Origin: Alligator mississippiensis
Taxonomy: Eukaryota; Chordata; Crocodylia; Alligatoridae
Direction of reading: 5' to 3'
Assembly (NCBI RefSeq): GCF_030867095.1
Contig: NC_081829.1
Coordinates: 89,985,261 to 90,049,260, forward strand
Length of the DNA stretch: 64,000 nt
Shown here: positions 45,498 to 54,985 of the stretch, piece after piece
Layout of the letters: every line of letters starts with the position of its first letter
Numbering within the stretch: position 1 is the stretch's first letter
Program-made: the position numbers and the translations under genes
Notes under the pieces: model-generated
What the model saw: only the letters and a program-made list of their open reading frames with translations
The model's database searches: none
What the model was told of the DNA's origin: nothing

Positions 45498-46141
45498 ATT
45501 GTGTCCTAAGATGCTTGTACCACTTGTTTCAAATACAGTGTACCTTGCAGTAATGTCAGTTTGACCAATGAAAAGAATAAACATCATCCTTATGTAACAT
45601 CCAAGCCACCCTGTACCAAAAGACTTGCAAGACCAACTTGCTCCAAATCCTTGCTTGTTAAATGGTTGATTGACCACTATTTCTAAAGCTAGAAACTAAA
45701 TTCAGTAGATTAATACTATGAGCATCATAGCCAAGATACCATACTTTAAATATTGTAAGGTTAGTGGGAAAGGTGATCATTTTAATCCTTCATGTTTTAA
45801 TATAAGACAAAAACCCATGACCATACGGCCTTGGACTATGTCTGTATGTGTGCTGCAGTTAATAGACTTTTTCATGCTGGAAATAGATACTTTTTGCATC
45901 TGAAACCTTAATCCAGTGTGAAATACCAATCCAGTTGTGTCGTGATGTCACAATGATCAACACCTCATCTAAGGAGTAAGTTGTAGGGACAGATGAGAAT
46001 ATTTCCCCTCCCTTTCCATACAATTTGCCTCCTAAGGGAAATGATAGAAAGGAGGGCAGAGGAAAACCTCATATTTAGAAATAGTTCTGCCTCCATTGCA
46101 CTTCCCAGCCTGTGGCAGGTGCTTTAATAGCTGGTTCTGAA
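45498..46141. other. Intergenic sequence, nothing recognised
   Basis: Unique-looking DNA between the MITE and the minisatellite upstream of GFRA1. Confidence 0.4.
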
Positions 46142-46655
46142 GTATGGTACCATATCTTAGCTCTGGCTTAATGTATGATACCAAATCTTAGCTCTGGCTT
46201 GATATATGGTACCAAACCTTAGGTCCGGTCTGATGTGTGGTACCAAATCTTAGCTCCTTCCTGATGTATGGTAAGAAACCTTAGCTCCAGTCTATGTGTG
46301 GTACCAAATCTGAGCTCCTGCCTGATGTATGGTATGAAACCTTAGCTCCAGCTTGATGTATGGTACCAAACCTTAGCTCCAGCCAATGTGTGGTACCAAA
46401 CCTTAGCTCAAGCCTATGTGTGGTACTAAATCTGAGCTCCTGCCTGATGTATGGTACCAAACCTTAGCTCCAGCCTATGTATGGTACTAAATCTGAGCTC
46501 CTGCCTGATGTAAGGTATGAAACCTTAGCTCCAGCCAATGTGTGGTACCAAACCTTAGCTCAAGCCTATGTGTGGTACTAAATCTGAGCTCCTGCCTGAT
46601 GTATGGTACCAAAGCTTAGCTCCAGCTGATGCATGGTACCAAACCTTAGCTCCAC
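46142..46655 (+). repeat. Minisatellite of 17 units, ~30 bp each
   Basis: Seventeen tandem units follow the pattern GATGTATGGTACCAAA then CCTTAGCTCCAGCCT. Unit variants alternate: ACTAAATCTGAGCTCCTGCC against ACCAAACCTTAGCTCCAGCC. A block of about 95 bases starting near 46383 recurs almost exactly about 152 bases later (near 46535), so the array has grown by copying groups of five units. It ends about 0.8 kb upstream of the GFRA1 start codon. It is not a CRISPR array, because there are no unique spacers. Confidence 0.9.
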
Positions 46656-46924
46656 CTGCCATTCATTTTTCTTTTCCCATAACCCATAACAATCTTTTTT
46701 TTTTTTAACCATAGTTGCATTCGACTCCGCAGAAGGAACCCAGCAGCATTCACTTGAAATAACACAAGAATCTTCTTCCCCAAACGGGCCAAAAACCTTG
46801 TCTATAAAACACCCCCCCTTCTCCCCCCCCGGATTAAAATACATTTTCTTTTTTTAAATGTGAACTCAAAAAACAACCAAACAAACACCAAACTCGTGCA
46901 AAAGTTGCAAAAGCACAATGCCTC

Positions 46925-47520
46925 CACGAAGAGCCCATGTGGAAAGCTGGTGCGGGGCGCGGCGGGGAGCGGAGCTGCGCTGCGCTGAGCGTGGGGCACT
47001 GTGATGTCGGCGGGGCGGAGGAGGCGGCTGCGGCTGTGACAGCGGTCCCGGCGCGGCTGCACCGGGCACGGGGCGCCCCCTTTTCTGTTCTTTTTTTTTG
47101 CAAGGGAGCAAAGTTTCACCCCGTGTGCCCGCGGCGCTGACTGGAGCGAGGGGCCCGTGGGAGCAGCGCCGACCCCTGCCCGCCCGCAGTGCCCGAGTCC
47201 CCTCCCCGGGAAGGAGGGGGAGCGGTGCCCGCCCCGCCGGGGCTGTGCGCGCCTCGCCCGCCCGCCCGCCCGCGCTCAGCCCAGTCCGCGCCGCGCGTGT
47301 TCCCGGGCGGCTCGGACGTGCGGCGGAGCCGGGCGGAGCAGCGCCGCTGCCTCCATGGAGCTGCCGGGCTCGCAGCCTCCCCGCGCCGGGCTGCACGCAT
47401 GCTGAGCCCCTCCGCCGCACCGCACCGCCGCTCCGGGGGGACCCGGCCGCCGCCAGGATGCTCCTGCCCACCTTGTACCTCGTGCTGCCCCTGCTGGGTG
47501 AGTGCCCCCACGCCCCCCCG
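46925..47520 (+). promoter_or_regulatory. GFRA1: CpG island and presumed promoter of GFRA1
   Basis: The sequence changes sharply to high G+C with frequent CpG, spanning the first coding exon and about 500 bases upstream. A GC box (GGGGCGGAG) lies near 47012. There is no TATA box in an obvious place, which fits a CpG-island promoter. The transcription start cannot be fixed from sequence, and further non-coding 5' exons could lie upstream. CpG-rich DNA continues patchily to exon 2. Confidence 0.7.
47458..47497 (+). CDS. GFRA1: GFRA1 coding exon 1: start codon and signal peptide
   Basis: GFRA1 is the GPI-anchored cell-surface receptor that binds GDNF and presents it to RET. It is needed for enteric neuron and kidney development. 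This 40-base exon encodes MLLPTLYLVLPLL plus one base, against human MFLATLYFALPLL. It is the hydrophobic core of the signal peptide. The start is chosen for that match and for the GCCAGGATG context, with purine at -3. The donor is CTGGGTGAGT. The leftover G joins AT of exon 2 to give aspartate. GFRA1 is divergent from CCDC172, as in human. The exons in this window encode about 142 residues of a protein of about 465. The remainder lies to the right of the window. Confidence 0.93.
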
Positions 47521-48233
47521 GGGAAGTTTCCCCGGGACTTGGGGATTTTTTGGCAGCCCCAACTCGGAGGGAAACTTTCCCACTAGGGTTTTTCTTCTCC
47601 TCTTTTACCCACCCCACCTCCTGGGGGGGGGGGGGGTTGATGGCAGGTTTTCCAGCCCCCAATCCTGTTTGCTGCCAGCGCTGTGGGGAAGGAGGAGGGC
47701 TGGGTAGTGGTGGAGAAGGGGTTAATGCCACTTGTTTTTTCCGCCCCGAGGCAAAATAACGGAGACGGGAGGACGGATGGATGGACACCTTGAAAATGCG
47801 TGGGGGAGAGCAAAATAAATGCCCAGAGAGACTGAGAGCTGGGGGGGAAAAGGGGGCCTGATTGAAATTGCAGCCCTGGTGGGAACGGGGGGGGGGCATG
47901 TCGTGTGTGTCGTCCCCCCACCCCAGCCCAGCGTCAGGAGGGAGACGGAGGCACGGTGGAGCTAGGGAAGGGGGTTCCTATTCCCCTGTGTACAGGAGGC
48001 TCCTTCTAGTCCCCCTTCTGCCCTTAAACTCCCCCCTTAGGGTCAGTGCCGCTCAGAGGCGCATCTCTGTGCACTGCCAGGCACGGCCCTGCCCTGCCCT
48101 GCCCTGCCCTGCCCCTGTTCGGAGCCAGCAAGGAGCTGCGCTGCCCAAGGATCCCCTGGGCTGCAGCTGTGGGCGCTGAGCCCCTCTGCTCTCTCCCCGA
48201 GAGACTTTGTGGCTTTGTTTCCTCTGTCTCCAG
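47521..48233 (+). other. GFRA1: GFRA1 intron 1
   Basis: A short GC-rich intron with G runs (47618-47636, 47886-47896) that could form quadruplexes, and a (CCCTG)n tract at 48087-48115. The acceptor side ends CCTCTGTCTCCAG. Confidence 0.7.
48087..48115 (+). repeat. (CCCTG)n short tandem repeat
   Basis: About five CCCTG units (CCCTGCCCTGCCCTGCCCTG) lie in GFRA1 intron 1. Confidence 0.85.
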
Positions 48234-48536
48234 ATGCACTTTTGTCCGCAGAAGTGAGCGGGCTGCCTGGAGGGGACCGCCTGGACTGCGTGAAAGCCAG
48301 CGATCAATGTCTCAAGGAGCAGAGCTGTAGCACTAAATACAGGACACTGAGGCAGTGCGTGGCCGGCAAAGAGAGCAACTTCAGCCGGGCGACGGGCCTG
48401 GAGGCGAAGGACGAATGCAAAAGCGCCATGGAGGCTCTGAAGCAGAAATCCCTGTACAACTGCCGCTGCAAGAGGGGCATGAAGAAGGAGAAAAACTGCC
48501 TGCGCATTTACTGGAGCATGTACCAAATCTTACAGG
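48234..48536 (+). CDS. GFRA1: GFRA1 coding exon 2: first cysteine-rich domain
   Basis: This 303-base exon encodes DALLSAEVSGLPGGDRLDC, then VKASDQCLKEQSCSTKYRTL, RQCVAGKESNFSRATGLEAK, DECKSAMEALKQKSLYNCRC, KRGMKKEKNCLRIYWSMYQ and ILQ. It differs from human GFRA1 at few positions. It covers the end of the signal peptide and the whole domain 1, with the expected cysteines (C..SDQC...SC...QC...EC...NCRC...NC) and one N-glycosylation site (NFS). The sequence has a small insertion relative to human near the mature N-terminus (SGLPGGD for SGGD). The acceptor is CTGTCTCCAG and the donor CAGGGTACGT. It enters in phase 1 and leaves in phase 1. Confidence 0.97.
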
Positions 48537-49880
48537 GTACGTTGCGAAACACAGACACGCTCCACTCCCCCCCAGCGCAGCATGCTCTCACGGCCCCTCT
48601 CAGCCTCACTCCGTGTCACTGCAGAGAGGGGCTGGCCTCGCTGCTCCCCTCGTGCTCTTCAGCTGCGCAGCCAGGACCTCTCCTCTGACCCAGGACCAGC
48701 TGCTGCTCTTGGGAAATTTTCAGTCAGGGTTTCCTCCAGGGGACACAGCTGACCTTTGCGAAGCATAGGGCATGAGCATTTGCACAAGCTCCAGCAGCCA
48801 CCCACCTGTGACTTCGCCCTGACCCAGGAGTTTAAGCACTTGTTAACTAGCTCTCCCTTCCCAGGGGCACTATAGCTACTTAGCTTCCAGGGGCAGGGTA
48901 GATGTGAGGTCCAGGTTCTTTTAAAGAAGTCTAGTCTTCCTTTCCCTGCCCTTGTATTTACCAACAGCAGCCCACCCGGGGACAGATGTGTGAGAGAGGG
49001 CCCCTTACTTTGCAGAGCATGGCAAAGAAGCTGATTAGAAATGACAGGAGGAAATGGCAGGACCTGCTCCACGCCCACTGAAGTCCTTGGCAAATCTTCC
49101 ACCCGCTGCTGGGGACAGGAGGGGCCCTTAGTCAGTAGAGATGTATACATCACCCGGGCAGGATTCTGCATTAAGGACCTCTCATTCCCACTCAGGTCAA
49201 TGGGCAGTGCTGGCTCCTGCCTGCCTGGTGCTTGCCTCAAACATTCATCTTGAAAGCATTTCCACCTTTTTATTGTTTTATTGTTGTTGGGTTGGGTTTT
49301 TTTTTTTTTTTGGTTAGTTTATCCAACAAAATGTCAATTGGACTGTTTCAAGGAGCTAAGCATCTGTTGGTTACCCCTTTCATAATCAATCGCTCTACTC
49401 CTCCTTTGGACACTTTATGCACTGTAAATCTCTCTCCTCCCAGGAAAGCTTTTTCTTAGGAGGGTTACTTTCAGTGATGCCAGGTTTCAAATGGTCCCTG
49501 ATCTTTTTTTCTCTTAAGCCAAGGTCTGATGCAAGTAAAAGGGAACTTCCCCTTCCCAGCAGCTCTCTTCTTGGCACCTGAAGACAGGAAATGGTTGTGA
49601 TGTCACAGACTGTCTCTTCAGATTTGTGACTTCATTCCAGGGAGGAAAAGGGGAGGGAGTTAATGGCAAGGAGGGGGGAAACCTTCCTCTCAAGTGTGCT
49701 CATACATAGCCCTTAGTTTCCCTCCTCTAACATGAACAGGTTAACGAGAAGAGCATTTGAATGTTTCAGGGCAGCTTTAACCCAATCCGATTTCATTTAG
49801 AATGGAAATAAATAATAAAACCTCCCCCCCACCCCCAAAAAAAGTGTGTGAAAGAAATCCAAATCTTTTGTTGTCCTTAG
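48537..49880 (+). other. GFRA1: GFRA1 intron 2
   Basis: A 1.3-kb intron of moderate GC content with a T run near 49299-49311. No repeat family was recognised with confidence. The acceptor side is TTTTGTTGTCCTTAG. Confidence 0.7.
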
Positions 49881-49964
49881 GAAATGACTTGCTTGAAGAT
49901 TCCCCCTATGAACCAGTTAACAGCAGATTATCAGACATATTCAGGCTAGCACCAATTGTATCAG
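49881..49964 (+). CDS. GFRA1: GFRA1 coding exon 3: linker between domains 1 and 2
   Basis: This 84-base exon encodes NDLLEDSPYEPVNSRLSDIF followed by RLAPIVS. Human GFRA1 has NDLLEDSPYEPVNSRLSDIF then RVVPFIS. The acceptor is GTTGTCCTTAG and the donor TCAGGTAAGC. It leaves one base. In mammals the next exon is an optional five-residue mini-exon (DVFQQ) that distinguishes isoforms a and b, and then the long domain-2 exon. I searched by eye for the mini-exon to 64000 and did not find it. Confidence 0.95.
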
Positions 49965-50929
49965 GTAAGCAGATTTAAAATTCTTTAGCTGAAACCTCAC
50001 TGTAATCCGCTTCTTTTAAGTTGGTCTACATGAGTTTTTGAAGTCTGTGAAGTAATGCTGTTTTAGAACTGCAGAGCAACGTGTTTGCTTTCTGGATTTG
50101 GGAAATTCGAGGTATAATTAAGGTACTTGAGCAAGTACTATTTTTTTATTTGAATAAGAGTAGATCTGAAGAGGGCTTGTCACAATGATAATTTTGTTCT
50201 TGTTTAGTCAATTCCTGAAAATAAATGCTAAATTTACCTGTAGGTGGCAATCTGATTCCCTGTGTTTGTAGTATACAATACAGTTGCTTGCTTTCGAGAA
50301 CGTAGTCTGTGCAAGCTACCTCCCATTGACACTAAGGGAGATGAGAAAATAATCTCTCAGATCTTGGCATGTGGGTTTGTGTTACATTTTTTACTTTTTG
50401 TTTTGTTTAAAGGAGAGATTTTGGAATTAAGAATTGTTTCTCTTGCCTGAACAGTGCAACTGATTTTTTTTTTTTTTTTAAAGAGCTTATTCATGACTTC
50501 TCAGCTTTGCTTTGAAGAAATCTTTGCTGTGTGGTTATCTAGACAATTTATACTATTTATATTTTGAGACTTCATTCATTTTGGATCACAAATATTTATG
50601 GGAACGGTGAATTTTAGGCAGTGTCAGAGGATACAGGCTGGTATTTGCATTCCAATGTAGTTTTCCAACAACTTCTAAGGATGCAGTCTGTATAAAATAC
50701 CTGTATGATGTAGTTATGTGGGATGATATCGGCACTCTGAGTATGTCATAGTACATCATAATGTATATTACGTGAACACGCCAATGTTGTGGTTAACTGT
50801 TAATTGACATGGTAAAGAGACTTCAGAAAAGAAGTCTGAGACCAGAGCAACAAGAGATTTGATGTGATTGAGGGGTTAGAGAGAGCAGCAAAATAATTTA
50901 GGAGCTTAAGTCACATTTACAACATGACT

Positions 50930-51225
50930 TCAGCACTCTGGGTCAAATTTTTAGAAGCATTTAAGTGATTTGGGATCCTAAATCTCATTGACAGTAAAGG
51001 GAACTTTGCCTCTTAGATGTCTAGGGCCCTGATCTTTAAAGGCATTCTGGCACCTAAGTATGCAGCTGGTTACCTACTAGTGTTCCAAAAGGACTAACCC
51101 TCTTTGATTTTGATGGGACTTTGATTCCTTTGGGCTCCAGAAAAACCCAGAAAGTGTTTGTTAGCTTTATAGGTATCTACATGCATCTAAAAATCTGACC
51201 CCAAGTCATTTTTACAAGATCAGAT
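50930..51225. repeat. Ancient amniote interspersed repeat fragment
   Basis: CATTTAAGTGATTTGGGATC, TAAATCTCATTGACAGTAAA, GGCATTCTGGCACCTAAGTA and TCTACATGCATCTAAAAATC follow a decayed pattern seen widely in turtles, crocodiles and birds, and also present at about 13850-13945. I do not name the family. Confidence 0.45.
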
Positions 51226-52199
51226 TTTGGCTCCACTTTTATGTGCTTTTGAAAATGTTGTCCTTAGTCTAGTAGTTGGAGAAACAGTATGGAGAGGGAA
51301 TAATTGTTTTCCAACTATTTAAGTTGGTCTAATGAAAGATATCAGATTCACCCAAAGAACCTTGTCTGCCTATGGAGAAGGAAAGCATTCCAGAAATCTC
51401 TTTTAAAAAATTAAAAAACAGACTAAAAAGTAACACAGCAGTTTCATCTTCTTCTGGTTGCAAGCCACCCAAGCAGTGCTTTAAAAGGTTATGTTGAATT
51501 TCCTTAAAATCAGATTTTGATTCATTTAAGATTGTTGTGGTCTGAATAGAGGTGTCTTTTGATAAAATTTATTTCCTTTCATTTTTTAGATGGAACATGT
51601 TTTGCCAAGATGGTTATTTTTAAAATGTGTTATATTTTGCAGTTGCTACAGCAACAAAGAAATAACTACACTCAATTCAAATAACTGTAATTATTCCAAC
51701 AATCATTATTTATGATCCTGTACAGATTGTGACTGATAGCATGCTCTTTGTGCACTCCAAAGTCCCATTGATTTCAATGGAAGTTTTGGGTTTGCAAGAG
51801 TTTTGAGATTAGGTCCAGAAGGAGAAGTGAACAGAATGGAGTTTTGACTAGCTGCATGGCAGATATGAAGAGGAAAAAAAGAATTACATATTTGGAAAAG
51901 GATGAAGAGAAACGTGTTTAGGAAAAGACATTCTTGATAAGGTTCCACTTGAAGTCAAATAGATTTACCTTTGGTGCAGATATCTTCATATATTTAGGAT
52001 CACAGGAATTATGCAAGTATCTGAAATCCTGAGGGGTTTTTTGTATTTGTATTAACAGAGTTAGCTGTGGGCAGGGTTTTCATATCTATTTTTCTGCCAA
52101 TTCTGGATGGTGTTTATATTGCATATTGTTAGGGCCATATGCATCCTCATCAAGACTACAGTGTAATTGAGGGCAGAAATTGGCCCTTGCTTTTAAGAA

Positions 52200-53035
52200 T
52201 ATAGAGAGTGATCTATCCCATCAGACCCCTCCTGGCATCTACCATCATTGGTTCAGAGATGCCAGAGGATATATTCCTGACTGTCTAGTTTAATAGCTAG
52301 TGGATCTATTGTCCATTAATTTCTCTAGTCCCTTTTTGAACCTGCCTCTTCAGCCTTCTGTGGGAATGAGTTCCATAAGTGAACCATATACTACATAAAA
52401 AAATACTTTCTTTTGTTAGTTTTAAACCTGTCTAGTCCAATTTCAGTGGGTTTTCCCTAGTTCTAGTATTCTGGGACTTAAGGCTCCTACACACACGTGG
52501 GGAGACACGCTGGAAATCCAGTGCGTCGGAGCAGACTCGATGAATCGAGTCTGCTGGAGCATGAACTGGATGAGCTCTGGTAGCCTCATGCATCACGTGC
52601 ATCAGCTCTGCCGTCCGTCTCCACGCTGACAAAACGGCGGCGTGCGCTTTGAAATATAACACGTCCAATGAGTTTTAGTTCAAAGCGCACCACCGCTATT
52701 TTGTCAGCGCGGAGACCTTGATACACATGACGCGCTGGTGCTTTTAATTAGCGCAGCTCGCTAATTAAAGTATATGGCGCCGTGCCAGGAGCACATGTAA
52801 AAATGCCCTCAGTGATTAACAGTTGCCTGTTCACTTCTTTCACACCCTTCATGATTTAATAGACTTCTGCCCCATAGCCTTTTGCTTTCCCAACTGAAGA
52901 GTCATAACCTTTCCAGTTTGCCCAGGCATTACAGCTTCTCCATACCCCTGATCATCTTGGTTGCCCATTTGGGTACCTTTTCTAATTCTTCTGCATCCTT
53001 TTTGAGATGCAGAGACCAGAACTAAAATTTATTTT
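52200..53035. repeat. Ancient interspersed repeat interrupted by a MITE
   Basis: The left part (TTCTGTGGGAATGAGTTCCA, TAGTTTTAAACCTGTCTAGT) and right part (TTCATGATTTAATAGACTTC, ATACCCCTGATCATCTTGGT, TTGAGATGCAGAGACCAGAA) together follow one amniote repeat that I have seen widely in reptiles. The pieces are separated by the MITE at 52480-52806, which was therefore inserted later. Confidence 0.5.
52480..52806. mobile_element. MITE with internal palindromes
   Basis: The ends TAAGGCTCCTACACACACGTG (one base omitted at the left in some copies) and GCACATGTAAAAATGCCCTCA are loosely inverted. Inside, AGCAGACTCGAT and ATCGAGTCTGCT form a perfect 12-base inverted repeat with a 2-base spacer. About 30-base arms (GCTGACAAAACGGCGG... 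against ...CGCTATTTTGTCAGC) also pair. The many CpG dinucleotides suggest that it is younger than the repeat it interrupts. Confidence 0.6.
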
Positions 53036-54447
53036 TGTGGTATTCGATAACTGTTACATAGTATGCAGTCCAGAACTAGTTTGTTAATAATTTATCAGAA
53101 ATTATTTTACAGTTATCTATATATCACGATTATTTTATAACCAATATTACATTTTAGAAAGTATTAAATTGGTCACCAGTTAAAAAAAAAAACTGAACAA
53201 GACACATCCCATAATTTATTGTGATCAGTTCATGGATTTGTAGTACCATGTTCAGATGATCGCCAGTAATGCTATATTTTGTATTTTACTTTTTAAAAAA
53301 ACTACAAAGAAAGTGTGTATTTAAAAATATAGAAAGGTTAAAGTGGAGAAGTGTGTTCAGTGTTTGTTTCAGTTGTGATAAATTTATTTTTTCTCCCATG
53401 TTTAGGTCCTAACTTTGTCTCCCTCTATATGTATAGCAACCTCATGATTCAATGCCTTCTTTAAAAGGTGTTCTCCCAAATTTTTGCTTGTTTGAAGTCA
53501 AAACCAGCCTATTTTCCAGCCCCAGAACCCAGTTTTCTTGCCTTACAGAAGTTGAAACTGCTGAAATCAATTTTGGTGCTGGGCTCACATAGGTTTCCTT
53601 TAGAAGTCATATCTGGTTCCTGAGATTCTGTATCTGTGCCATGAAATGCACGTTGACTGATTTAGATAGCTTAGTCTTAAATCCTCTTTCAGATTATAGT
53701 ATATAATTAATTTAAGGGGTTTTGCTGAATGCCCATTTTTGGTTTAGCCAAAAGTTTTGGGAGCTGGCAGTGCTTTTGGGACATTTACTTCCTCCACAAT
53801 TGTAGTGAATATGCAAATCTATTGATTGTATTTTGGAGGTTAGCTTAATGCCCTTAGATGATCACATGTGAAGCATGGAAGATTTCATTAGTTTCTCAAA
53901 TGTTTAATCTATTTAAAAATTCAAAGGTTTCAATTTTACCACAGAAGGAACAGTTTGGCTTCAAACATAAAATATTGAGTAACCCCTCCTCCCTTTAAAT
54001 TGGTATTTGATATTGTTCCTTACAACTGGAAATACAAACTCTGCACTAAATCTTATAATTTTAGAATTCACTCATGCATTTTAATAGTCATTTCAATAGC
54101 ATATTGAAATAGAGCATCTCATGTTAAAATTACAGCTATGTGTAGTTGCAGAAATATTTACAAAAGAGATGTTTCTGAAATGTATCATTCACTTCAACAC
54201 AAAATGGAAAGCTACTAAAGTGGAACAAAATGCTTAAGACCATTTCTGTAAATTAGTATAAAGGGAATATACAGTGGCTAAGAGAAAGTATTACTATTTA
54301 GTGACTCTTTTAAGAAGTACTCCTTGCTATGTGTACGTGGCTCCACTTGTGGGTTGAGTGGTTTGTCACAAGCTCCTTTTTCCATTATTCAACCTTCTTA
54401 TGTGTCCCTTACTTCTGGAAGTGATCTCATGTATGTAGGACCTTTTA

Positions 54448-54610
54448 TGGCATTAGATGTCTTTACACATGCTCTGGGGGCGGGTTGCTTTAATTAGAGC
54501 AGCTCCAGAGAGCTGCTTTAATTAAAGTGCCTGCAGTGTCTCTCGTATTCGGCATCGCATGCTTCAAAATGGCGGTGGGGGCACTTTAACTAAAGCCTGT
54601 GGGTCAATGG
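54448..54610. mobile_element. Truncated MITE related to the 52.5 kb copy
   Basis: The left end GATGTCTTTACACATGCTC resembles the inverted right end of the 52.5 kb MITE. The shared interior includes TTTAATTAGAGCAGCTC and TTCAAAATGGCGGTGG. No matching right end was found, so it is truncated or decayed. Confidence 0.45.
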
Positions 54611-54961
54611 TATTCTTTTTTTACTCTCCTCAGTCGTCAAAAGCCTTATTGAAGTTGTGGTTGCGATTCTCACATCAGTATGTCCCTAGTAAGAAAGAGT
54701 GAAGTTGACCATGGAAAACACTTCCCCCAAGACTTTAGATTTCATCAGGAAGACTAAATACAGGAATAACAGACCTTTGGCATCAGTTACCCCCAGAATT
54801 GGGTTAGGCAGGTGGAGCAAAAAAGGTACAGTAGTTTCCTTGAAAGACTTGCTGCCAGCAAAGGAAGGGGAAACCGGCTTGATGAATTCCATGGGTCCAA
54901 GGGAATAAACTTCCTTTTTCTTTTGTGTTTAAGGGCCTATGGGGTTTCTAGAGCTCAGCTA

Positions 54962-54985
54962 TTCTCTCTCTCTCTCTCTCTCTCT
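54962..54985 (+). repeat. (CT)n microsatellite
   Basis: About eleven CT units lie in GFRA1 intron 3. Confidence 0.9.

Noticed and set aside
46142-46655. CRISPR array
   Set aside because: The repeats are contiguous and variable with no unique spacers, and the genome is a vertebrate's. It is a minisatellite.
46866-47899. Long minus-strand open frames (about 200 codons each) over the GFRA1 CpG island
   Set aside because: They are rich in A, G, P and R, as any stop-poor CpG island gives, and lie antisense to the true GFRA1 exon. No domain or splice logic supports them.
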